This document shows positions 1-6,529 of a stretch of 55,169 bases of DNA, one piece after another. The number at the start of each line of letters is the position of its first letter. The stretch's first letter is position 1. Under the pieces are notes generated by a model. It did no database searches and had not been told where the DNA came from. It was given only the letters and a program-made list of their open reading frames with translations. This DNA comes from Cytophagales bacterium (lineage in GTDB: Bacteria; Bacteroidota; Bacteroidia; Cytophagales; Spirosomataceae), in assembly GCA_004292855.1 (NCBI GenBank), contig RDXN01000067.1:1-55169 (forward strand), in the 5' to 3' direction. Position numbers and translations under genes: made by a program.

Positions 1-113
1 TTTCGCTCACCGAGCGCATCGTCCGGCTCCACCGGGGCCGCATCAGCGTGGAGTCGAGTGCCGAAACGGGCACGGTCTTCACGATGATGCTGCCCCGGAG
101 GCAGACGCCTTAA
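1..113 (+). CDS. Sensor histidine kinase, C-terminal fragment (gene starts before the window)
   Basis: An open frame (first full codon at base 3) runs into a TAA at 111-113. It ends with a glycine-turn segment, GTVFTMMLP, preceded by an ISVES stretch; this is the usual end of a HATPase_c kinase domain, where the last strands follow the G2 box. Only about 36 residues are visible, so the sensor domain, the H box and any partner response regulator lie outside. Its position matters because the next genes carry a repeated operator of the kind bound by OmpR/PhoB response regulators, which are normally paired with such kinases. The family call is good; the substrate and the signal are unknown. Confidence 0.75.
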   Translation, partial: SLTERIVRLHRGRISVESSAETGTVFTMMLPRRQTP

Positions 114-218
114 CACCAACTACTCAGGCAATTCAATTACTTAGATAGGCTATCTGGGAAGTGTTGTTAAATCACAATCAGAAGTGTAAGTTTGAAGCAT
201 CTAAACTTCTATACCACA

Positions 219-1301
219 ATGAAAAACCTTCTAGCATACTCAAAGGTATTAGTGCTTCTGAGCCTGATTTCCTCAGCACTCGTTGGTTGTACTGACAAGC
301 AAATTGGCAAAGAGGAAAAACCGGATGTAAAATCCACTAATTGGGTGCGCATTGATAGCACAATTGGCATAAAGGAGCGTAACGGACAGAGCATTTATAG
401 CGACGGCCAACGATTGATTTTCTCGACCCCCAATGCGCTTTACACCTATCCTGGTAGTGGGTCTGCAACGCAATCGTTCCGATTTGATAAAGTAGCTTAC
501 ACTCGTCCCGTTTATTACCGGGGAGTGGCGTATTTGATTCAATCGGAAACCCAGATCAAGTGCATTCCATACGCTACAAATGATGCCCCTTTTTATATTT
601 CACTGAAAGATCTTGGGGCATTAAACTCAACGCGCACCCAGTTTTCGACAAACACAGGCACGTTCGATGCCCTATCAATCAATGACAAGGGGCAACTGCT
701 GGTGTTGGCTAATGATCTTTTTTATCCCCAATCATTGTATCAAATTCAGTTGGATGATCGAGGTCTTCCTGTCTGGGAACCTGCCAGAAAAAGCTATCAG
801 GTTACCGTGCCCGACTCGGTGCGGTTATCCGTAATTCGCCCCTACAGCGTAGGCGACAGGTTTTATGTTCATTCTGATTACAAGCTGTTGGGTGTTGACG
901 ATAAGGCAGTGGCAAGCAATTTAACGACCAATAAGGACTGGAGTTTAAACTACATGTTTTTTAGGGGCGATGTGTTGTACGCTGTTATTCACTCAAAACC
1001 GGAGTCGAATTTGTTTCTTTATCAAAGTACAGACAAGGGTCTGACGTGGCAACGGCAGGCATTGATAGCGGATTTCAAATCGCGATGGGCACAGGTTTAC
1101 CAGATCGAAGACCGGCTTGTCATTTCGGCTGATAATAACTTGGAGGAGTTTAATTTAAAAACTTATTCGTTTCGCCCCCTGTCGATGGATGTCTTGAGAG
1201 GTCATATCATAACCGGACTCGTTGAGCACAATGGTAAGGTCTATGCGTCAGTGAATGGGTACGGTTTTTTCGTCAAAGACTCGGCTGACTTCTGGCGTTA
1301 A
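219..1301 (+). CDS. Hypothetical lipoprotein, probable beta-propeller
   Basis: A 360-residue protein with a lipoprotein signal: a hydrophobic stretch ending in a lipobox (LVGC), with Cys near residue 24, so export and lipid anchoring are expected. The body has no catalytic motif I recognise. Evenly spaced short beta-strand-like segments and a BNR/sortilin-like motif, STDKGLTW, suggest a propeller that senses or binds something. The ATG at 219 is preferred over an upstream TTG at 192 because it gives a clean signal peptide. Base composition is more AT-rich than the neighbours. It follows the kinase fragment after about 105 bp and lacks the CTAA operator that precedes the next three genes, so it is probably regulated separately. 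Confidence 0.7.
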   Translation: MKNLLAYSKVLVLLSLISSALVGCTDKQIGKEEKPDVKSTNWVRIDSTIGIKERNGQSIYSDGQRLIFSTPNALYTYPGSGSATQSFRFDKVAYTRPVYYRGVAYLIQSETQIKCIPYATNDAPFYISLKDLGALNSTRTQFSTNTGTFDALSINDKGQLLVLANDLFYPQSLYQIQLDDRGLPVWEPARKSYQVTVPDSVRLSVIRPYSVGDRFYVHSDYKLLGVDDKAVASNLTTNKDWSLNYMFFRGDVLYAVIHSKPESNLFLYQSTDKGLTWQRQALIADFKSRWAQVYQIEDRLVISADNNLEEFNLKTYSFRPLSMDVLRGHIITGLVEHNGKVYASVNGYGFFVKDSADFWR

Positions 1302-1359
1302 GTCGGGTGCGGCCCTGCCCCAACAAACAAAATTGAGCCTATCACATCTCTCCCTCGCT

Positions 1360-1415
1360 CTAATTCTTTTCTAACATCTCTGTAACGACCCCCTAATTTG
1401 GGCCTGGTACTTTTG
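1360..1415 (+). promoter_or_regulatory. CTAA x4 operator with TAnnTTTG promoter (copy 1)
   Basis: Boxes CTAA, CTAA, GTAA, CTAA begin at 1360, 1371, 1382 and 1393, exactly 11 bp apart. A TACTTTTG element, the Bacteroidota -7 motif, begins at 1408, 15 bp after the start of the last box. There is no TTG at the -33 position; the boxes occupy it, as expected for an activator-dependent promoter. Spacing by 11 bp is the classic direct-repeat geometry of OmpR/PhoB-family regulators. The start codon of the next gene is at 1452. Confidence 0.75.
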
Positions 1416-1451
1416 GTATCGTGAACGACTATTCCGTTTGCACATACCGAC

Positions 1452-1793
1452 ATGAACCAGTATAGCTTGGATTACTCAAACCGTTCGCCCCAACGGCGAC
1501 CCTCCGTGCGGGCATCGAACCGACGTATGCGGTCGACTTTGCGCAAATCGGGCCTGTTGTTAGTGGGCTTGCTGGTCGGCATCGTGCTGGTGGGTCTGTT
1601 CCGGCTCGACCTCACCAACGAGCAACTCCAACGGGCTAACGATCAACACCGGCTCCGTTACGACTCGCTACTAGCCAGCAAACTCGAAGCCGAAAAGCAC
1701 CTGACCCGGCTCCGAACTCGGGCCGACTCCCTGCGCCCCCGTGTGGCTCCATCGGTATTTGCAAACCCTAATGGGAGTCTAACAGGCCCCTAA
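1452..1793 (+). CDS. Small single-pass membrane protein with coiled coil
   Basis: A 113-residue protein. Residues 1-32 are basic and Arg/Ser/Asn-rich, about 33-50 form one hydrophobic membrane segment rich in Leu/Val/Gly, and the rest is a polar, charged helix with heptad-like Leu spacing, likely a short coiled coil, ending in a Pro/Gly/Asn tail. By the positive-inside rule the N-terminus is cytoplasmic and the coiled coil periplasmic. I recognise no family. It has its own CTAA-box promoter, and its stop codon lies inside the next CTAA array, so the gene and the downstream operator are tightly packed. Shared control with an SPFH lipoprotein and a barrel suggests an envelope role (inference). 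Confidence 0.75.
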   Translation: MNQYSLDYSNRSPQRRPSVRASNRRMRSTLRKSGLLLVGLLVGIVLVGLFRLDLTNEQLQRANDQHRLRYDSLLASKLEAEKHLTRLRTRADSLRPRVAPSVFANPNGSLTGP

Positions 1794-1823
1794 TTTGGCT
1801 CTAATAGCTGAATCGCACCTTTG
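1768..1823 (+). promoter_or_regulatory. CTAA x4 operator with promoter (copy 2)
   Basis: CTAA boxes start at 1768, 1779, 1790 and 1801 (11 bp apart). CACCTTTG, one base off TAnnTTTG, starts at 1816, again 15 bp after the last box start. The third box overlaps the stop codon of the preceding gene. The downstream SPFH lipoprotein starts at ATG 1866. Confidence 0.75.
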
Positions 1824-1865
1824 TTCTGTGCTTCACGGCACTTCATCAAAAAACGCTTCTCCATC

Positions 1866-2654
1866 ATGAAACCGCAATCAATTCTTATCGCAGGCATGGC
1901 CGTTGTAGCCCTCAGTAGTTGTACCGTTGTCCGTCAGGGCGAAGTAGGTGTAAAACGTACCCTGGGCAAAATTCAACAAACGGCCCTCACCGAAGGTCCA
2001 CGCGTCTTCAATCCGTTCATTACGACCATTATAAAGGTACCCGCCCGCACGATCAACATCGAGGTTCGCGCTCCACTACCATCGAAAGAGGGGCTTACAG
2101 TGCAGTCCGATGTATCGATTTTGTACCGGGTAGAGGGATCGCAGGCTCCGCAGATCGTCGAGAAAATTGGCCGCAACTACGAAGAAGTAGTCATTCTACC
2201 CGTGTTCCGGTCGGCAGTGGCCGATATTGCCTCGCGCTACTTTGCCAAAGACATGCACACCGGCCAACGCACCGAAATCGAGAACGCCATCCGCGATCTG
2301 ATGATGGTTCAACTTAAAGATCGGGGCTTTACCGTAGAGTCGGTGCTGCTCAAGAGCATTACCCTGCCCCCCGGCCTGACCAGAGCCATTGAAGAAAAAC
2401 TGGCCTCCGAGCAGGACGCCCAGCGGATGCAATTTGTGCTCGACAAGGAGCGTCAGGAGGCCCAGCGTCGGGTAATCGAAGCCGAAGGCGTTCGCGATGC
2501 GCAGAAGATTATCAATGAGGGCCTGACGCCGATGTTGATCAAGTATAAGTCGATTGAAGCCTTTAACAAACTAGCCAATTCGCCCAACGCAAAGGTGATT
2601 TTCACCAACGGCGATGCCCCGTTGCTGATGGCACAGGAGACGAAGGTTGACTAA
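1866..2654 (+). CDS. SPFH/band 7 (prohibitin-like) lipoprotein
   Basis: A 262-residue SPFH-domain protein. SPFH (stomatin/prohibitin/flotillin/HflK) proteins form large membrane-bound oligomers. The N-terminus is a lipoprotein signal with lipobox LSSC and Cys at residue 19, followed directly by the typical entry segment QGEVGVKRTLGK. The C-terminal half has the long charged helix typical of the family (EQDAQRMQFVLDKERQEAQR) and ends in a conserved NAKVIFTNGD-type strand. The ATG at 1866 is preferred to the TTG at 1821, which would sit inside the promoter. A paralogue at 54169-55074 has membrane helices instead of a lipobox. It is regulated by the CTAA array just upstream and followed by a strong terminator. 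Confidence 0.85.
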   Translation: MKPQSILIAGMAVVALSSCTVVRQGEVGVKRTLGKIQQTALTEGPRVFNPFITTIIKVPARTINIEVRAPLPSKEGLTVQSDVSILYRVEGSQAPQIVEKIGRNYEEVVILPVFRSAVADIASRYFAKDMHTGQRTEIENAIRDLMMVQLKDRGFTVESVLLKSITLPPGLTRAIEEKLASEQDAQRMQFVLDKERQEAQRRVIEAEGVRDAQKIINEGLTPMLIKYKSIEAFNKLANSPNAKVIFTNGDAPLLMAQETKVD

Positions 2655-2689
2655 ACTGGTGTAACGAAGTGGCTGACGAATGTATGCTG

Positions 2690-2732
2690 CTGACGCATCT
2701 GCCTGTTGAAGGGCGGATGCGTCAGCCTTTTT
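2690..2732 (+). terminator. Rho-independent terminator after the SPFH lipoprotein
   Basis: A ten-base stem, CTGACGCATC pairing with GATGCGTCAG, is followed by CC and five T, 36 bp after the SPFH stop codon. Confidence 0.8.
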
Positions 2733-2747
2733 CAATCAAAAATACCT

Positions 2748-2803
2748 CTAACTTTTTTCTAATCTACCCCTAACATACCCCTAATTGGCGGGCCATACTT
2801 TTG
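2748..2803 (+). promoter_or_regulatory. CTAA x4 operator with TAnnTTTG promoter (copy 3)
   Basis: CTAA boxes start at 2748, 2759, 2770 and 2781, a perfect 11-bp period. TACTTTTG starts at 2796, 15 bp after the last box start. This is the cleanest of the three arrays: all four boxes and the -7 element match. It lies just after a terminator, so the downstream barrel gene at 2871 must be transcribed from here, leaving a leader of about 60 bp. Confidence 0.8.
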
Positions 2804-2870
2804 CCCTGTCAATCAACGTTTAATGCGCCGGTAAACAACCAACAAGCCGACGCCGATTTTATAACTTCTC

Positions 2871-3617
2871 ATGACACAGATCCTCAGAACAGTTGCTGTT
2901 ACCCTGATTACCACAGTCAGTATGGTCGTCTCGGCCTATGCACAACAGAACCTGTTCAATATTCCATCGGGCGACATCACGCCCAAAAACAAAGTCTTCT
3001 ATCAGCATCAGCTCAACTTTTACCCAAAACAAATCGAATCAAAAGGCCATTTTGTGTACGGTCTGGGCAAAGGTTGGGACGCGGGCGTGAACGTGGTGGG
3101 TAAGGCCGCCTACTTCCGCCCCAACTGGCGGCTTAACCACAACGACGAACGGCAGTTCGGAGCCGTATCACCCATCGTGGTCGGTACGCTCCAGAAGCAA
3201 TTCCTGGTATCGCCCCGGATGGCCGTCAACATTGGAACCCAGTCGGGCCTTAACCTGACTAACCGGGTCGAACGGCGCGAGTTTGCCCATTTTACGTACG
3301 GCCTTATGAACTATCAGTTTGGACCAGGCCGCAAGATTCTGGCGGGGCCGTACGTAACCAACTCGGCCTTTGCCGGACGGGGCAACAACGCGGGCGTGAT
3401 GATTGGTTACGAATGGAAACTAACCGACCGATGGTATCTGATGGGCGACTGGATTTCGGGCCGCAACGAGCAGAGCGTGGGGGTAGCGGGGGTTATGTAC
3501 TGGGCCACCAAACACGTGCAGTTTTGCGCGGGTGCGCTGCTGCCCAACCCCCACACGCCTAAGCAAAACGGGGTCGTATTTGAGATCAACATCCTCGGCT
3601 GGGACGCCAAACATTAA
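2871..3617 (+). CDS. Predicted outer-membrane beta-barrel protein
   Basis: A 248-residue exported protein. The signal peptide (hydrophobic residues about 8-22) ends at an AYA-QQ cleavage site. The mature part alternates polar and hydrophobic residues in about ten strand-like segments with aromatic belts, typical of a small outer-membrane barrel; repeated GLGKGWDAGV, MIGYEW and LMGDW-like segments fit transmembrane strands. It ends with a hydrophobic strand, though without a classical C-terminal Phe. No enzyme motif is visible. It is third in the series of genes with CTAA-box promoters and is followed by a terminator. Substrate or binding partner is unknown. Confidence 0.75.
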   Translation: MTQILRTVAVTLITTVSMVVSAYAQQNLFNIPSGDITPKNKVFYQHQLNFYPKQIESKGHFVYGLGKGWDAGVNVVGKAAYFRPNWRLNHNDERQFGAVSPIVVGTLQKQFLVSPRMAVNIGTQSGLNLTNRVERREFAHFTYGLMNYQFGPGRKILAGPYVTNSAFAGRGNNAGVMIGYEWKLTDRWYLMGDWISGRNEQSVGVAGVMYWATKHVQFCAGALLPNPHTPKQNGVVFEINILGWDAKH

Positions 3618-3636
3618 TTTATACTTGCTCTTACTG

Positions 3637-3676
3637 ATGCCCGGTGCCTATTGTTAACAGGCATTGGGCATTTTGT
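3637..3676 (+). terminator. Probable terminator hairpin after the barrel gene
   Basis: ATGCCC pairs with GGGCAT and, inside, GCCT pairs with AGGC, followed by a T-rich tail (TTTTGTTTA). It begins 20 bp after the stop codon. Confidence 0.65.
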
Positions 3677-3737
3677 TTATATTCGCTCACTATTTCGCCT
3701 TAAATCACCATCCCTAAACTAAACGGCCAGCCTGGTT

Positions 3738-5057
3738 GTGGTTGGTTTTTACTCAACTGTGCTATCATTTCCCGAAAACGATTCCTTCAATTTTTTGGTT
3801 GGAGGGGGCGAAATGGGCAACCTAATCCGTTCCAAAGATTGGTCGCAAACGCCCCTGGGAGAGCCTGCCAACTGGCCCTCCAATCTAAAAACCACGCTTA
3901 GTCTGTTACTAAACTCCCGGTTCCCCATGTTTTTGTTTTGGGGGCCAGACCTTGTTTGCTTTTACAACAACGACTACCGCCCCAGCCTGGGCGAAACGGG
4001 TAAGGGCAAGCATCCGGGCCTGTTGGGTATGCGGGGCGAGGATGGCTGGCCCGAAATCTGGTCAACCATTAAACCGCTCATTGACCAGGTGATGCAAACT
4101 GGGGTGGCCACCTGGAGTGAAGACCAACTGATCCCGATTTTTCGCAACAACGCCGTCGAAGACGTGTACTGGACGTTTAGCTACAGTCCGGTGTATACCG
4201 ATCAGGGTAAGCCGGTGGGGGTGTTTGTTACCTGCACCGAAACGACCGACAAGGTTCGCAGCCTCCAGCAAATGCGTGACCTAACCGCTTCGCTTGAGCA
4301 AAAAGTAGCGGAGCGTACGCAGGAGCTAGCTTCCATGAACGATCAGTTGGGCAAATCGAACCGCGATCTCGAACAGTTTGCCTACGTGTCGAGCCACGAT
4401 TTGCAGGAGCCGTTGCGCAAGATTCAGACGTTTGTCGATCTGGCCCAAACCCGCGCCAAAGACGAGCAGGAACGGTCTGTGTATCTGGAGAAAGTTACCT
4501 TGGCAGCCGGACGGATGCAGGAACTGATCCGGGCTGTGCTCAACTACTCGCGGGTGGGTAACGTGGCCCAGGCTTTCGTGGCAGTCGATTTGAATCAGGT
4601 TATCGAAGACATCAAACGCGATTTTGAACTGTTGATCGAAGAGAGAAACGCGCAAATCATCGGCAACACCCTCCCAACCGTACCCGGTATTCCGCTCCAA
4701 CTCCACCAGTTGTTTGCCAACCTCTTCAGCAACGCGCTTAAGTTCTCGACCGAGTCGCCCATAATCACCATTCGGTCGGCCATGCTTACCCCTGACGAAC
4801 AGGCCACCCTACCGCAGCTACAACCGAAGCAACGCTACTACCGGTTGTCCGTTCAAGACAATGGTATTGGCTTTGCCCCCGAATTTGCCGAATCGATCTT
4901 TACGATTTTTGAGCGGCTACACAACCGCCAAACCTACAGCGGTACGGGTATTGGTCTGGCCCTGTGCCGCAAAATCGCCGACAATCATCACGGCCTTATT
5001 ACGGCCACAAGTGGGCCGGGGCAAGGTGCCCGTTTCGATGTAATCTTGCCGGGGTAG
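3738..5057 (+). CDS. PAS-domain sensor histidine kinase (orphan)
   Basis: A cytosolic kinase of about 439 residues with no membrane segment. Residues about 22-175 form a PAS-like sensor module of the GGGEMG...DWSQTPLG type, with the FPMFLFWGPDLVCFYN core. A coiled linker follows (about 180-210), then the HisKA box SSHDLQEPLRK with the phospho-accepting His near 220, then HATPase_c with N box (NLFSNALKFS), G1 (DNGIGFAPEF) and G2 (GTGIGLAL). The motif GGGEMG normally sits inside the PAS module of this family, so the GTG at 3738 (or another at 3759) is more likely than the ATG at 3813, although that ATG has a GGAGGGGG stretch upstream. No response regulator is adjacent, so it is an orphan. Confidence 0.85.
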   Translation: MVGFYSTVLSFPENDSFNFLVGGGEMGNLIRSKDWSQTPLGEPANWPSNLKTTLSLLLNSRFPMFLFWGPDLVCFYNNDYRPSLGETGKGKHPGLLGMRGEDGWPEIWSTIKPLIDQVMQTGVATWSEDQLIPIFRNNAVEDVYWTFSYSPVYTDQGKPVGVFVTCTETTDKVRSLQQMRDLTASLEQKVAERTQELASMNDQLGKSNRDLEQFAYVSSHDLQEPLRKIQTFVDLAQTRAKDEQERSVYLEKVTLAAGRMQELIRAVLNYSRVGNVAQAFVAVDLNQVIEDIKRDFELLIEERNAQIIGNTLPTVPGIPLQLHQLFANLFSNALKFSTESPIITIRSAMLTPDEQATLPQLQPKQRYYRLSVQDNGIGFAPEFAESIFTIFERLHNRQTYSGTGIGLALCRKIADNHHGLITATSGPGQGARFDVILPG

Positions 5058-5143
5058 TTTTATATGAATTGTATCGTAGGATAAAATGCGCACAAACTAT
5101 AAAGAGCATACACTCTATCCTCTGTCAGTTGTAAGGCAAAACA

Positions 5144-5440
5144 TTAATCGTTGGCGTCTAATAATCCTTGTTCCCGTAGTTTTATAGTATACTCTTCCAA
5201 AGACAACGGGCAGTTTACCAAATCCATAAAGTCAGATTTTTCTAACTTACATTGCCTTTTCATTTGCCCAATAAGAGGCTCTCCTATTTCCTTCTTGCCA
5301 TGACTAAGCTTTGTATAAAGAATAACCTTGCCCTTGTGACGGAACTCTAAATATTTATGGTCATCACTACGACTTGGAGCGTCCTCAAACCCTTTCTTTT
5401 TTAAGTTTTTGTATGTTTGTTTAGCGTCAAGCGTGGGCAT
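5144..5440 (-). CDS. HicA-like putative mRNA-interferase toxin
   Basis: A 98-residue protein resembling long HicA-family toxins: an N-terminal YKNLKKKGFE helix, a DDHKYLEF strand carrying the His expected at the canonical GSH site, a KVILYTKLSHG strand, and a C-terminal extension (KSDFMDLVNCPLSLEEY) seen in a longer HicA subfamily. HicA proteins fold like a double-stranded-RNA-binding domain and cleave mRNA through the His. The ATG at 5440 is preferred; a TTG nine bases upstream is also possible. It overlaps the end of the upstream partner by 14 bases, the order partner then toxin. The region is more AT-rich than its flanks. Toxicity is not shown by sequence alone. Confidence 0.65.
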   Translation of the reverse strand: MPTLDAKQTYKNLKKKGFEDAPSRSDDHKYLEFRHKGKVILYTKLSHGKKEIGEPLIGQMKRQCKLEKSDFMDLVNCPLSLEEYTIKLREQGLLDAND

Positions 5441-6380
5441 GGGTCTCAACCTGTTTGATTAAAGCGTTTAGGATTATTTTAATTGCTTTAAGCCTATGGC
5501 TCATTTCAGTGTCTGAAAGGGTGTTGTAGCGATTATATATAAACTCAAATTCTTCTGCGAAACTCTGCTGAGCATCTTCCATCGTTAAGCCTGTCCCTAC
5601 TAGGTCAAGTAACTCACACGTTAAGACGAAATAGTCATCTTCCTTCTCAAAAAGGCATCGAAGGGGACCAATCAAATGGTATGTATGCGAATCTGAGACA
5701 ATACGATCTGGCGCGATTGAAATAGCAGCCTGCTTATCTGAATACTCCTCGATAGTTTTTGTCTTGAGCCTTTCGCCCCCCCGGAAAGTTGTTATTACCT
5801 TCCTTACACTCACCTCCTCTATTGTTTCTAACTCCTTGTTTTCGATAACATGAGTTATAAGCCGATCACGGACTTCTTTTGCAAAAGGCCGAACTTTATA
5901 AAGGGGGATAATTTGCTCATTACCTTCGTTTGTGTTAATATCAACAACATTAACAGGAGATTTACCAAAGCTATTGACAAAATTATACAAACCGTCAACT
6001 ACTTCGTTTCGACGATACGCGTCAGGGTATAGTTCTCTAACTCTCCCAAAATCACCTTTTCCTGATGCTTCTACCAATTCATCAAACTTTCTTCTGACTA
6101 ACTGACGCTGACTATCAATATTCGCATCAAGTGTTATACGACGACGAGGGGTGAATATAAATTGAGGAACAGCACTGCCTTTCTGAAAGCCCGTGAGTTC
6201 CACTTTAAAGTTATTTAAATCAATAGTTGATCCATCAGACACGTTGACCTTGGCTAATGTTTGAAGGAGATTTTGAAGGTTTTTAGCAATTTCAATAAGA
6301 TACTCGACTGGGAGAGAGTTATACTTACCTATCTCCCCACCAACCTGTAGATTAAATATTTCGTCCGACTGCTCCAGCAT
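5427..6380 (-). CDS. Large hypothetical protein with HicB-like C-terminus, partner of the HicA-like gene
   Basis: A 317-residue protein encoded directly upstream of, and overlapping, the HicA-like gene. The last 80 or so residues have an alternating strand then helix pattern (YFVLTCELLDLVGTGLTMEDAQQSFAEE is split by a Gly turn) that resembles a HicB-type partial RNase H fold: strand, Gly turn, then an Ala/Glu helix. The N-terminal 230 residues match nothing I know; they include a helical LIEIAKNLQNLLQTLAK segment, an Arg-rich FTPRRR stretch and a long helical middle. Typical HicB is 70-150 residues, so this would be an unusually large antitoxin or a fused effector. The gene is AT-richer than its neighbours, consistent with acquisition. 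Confidence 0.55.
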   Translation of the reverse strand: MLEQSDEIFNLQVGGEIGKYNSLPVEYLIEIAKNLQNLLQTLAKVNVSDGSTIDLNNFKVELTGFQKGSAVPQFIFTPRRRITLDANIDSQRQLVRRKFDELVEASGKGDFGRVRELYPDAYRRNEVVDGLYNFVNSFGKSPVNVVDINTNEGNEQIIPLYKVRPFAKEVRDRLITHVIENKELETIEEVSVRKVITTFRGGERLKTKTIEEYSDKQAAISIAPDRIVSDSHTYHLIGPLRCLFEKEDDYFVLTCELLDLVGTGLTMEDAQQSFAEEFEFIYNRYNTLSDTEMSHRLKAIKIILNALIKQVETHAHA

Positions 6381-6414
6381 AAATGGTTAACAAGCTAAAA
6401 CTTGCTTCTGGCTA

Positions 6415-6422
6415 CAAAAGTA
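6415..6422 (-). promoter_or_regulatory. TAnnTTTG -7 element for the HicA-like operon
   Basis: On the minus strand TACTTTTG lies 35 bp upstream of the ATG at 6380, matching the Bacteroidota -7 consensus. No clear TTG at the -33 position was seen. Confidence 0.5.
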
Positions 6423-6529
6423 CAAAGATTAGGCCATTTACTTAGAACATGCTTCGTGTTAGAGGTAAGTGGGCATCACACAAACCCTGCCAAGCGTATG
6501 ACGTAAAAAGCAGAACACTACGAACAACA

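Noticed and set aside
1768-1823. CTAA boxes of copy 2 as chance features of the coding end and stop codon
   Set aside because: Spacing of 11 bp and the 15-bp distance to the -7 element are identical to the two intergenic copies, so chance is unlikely.
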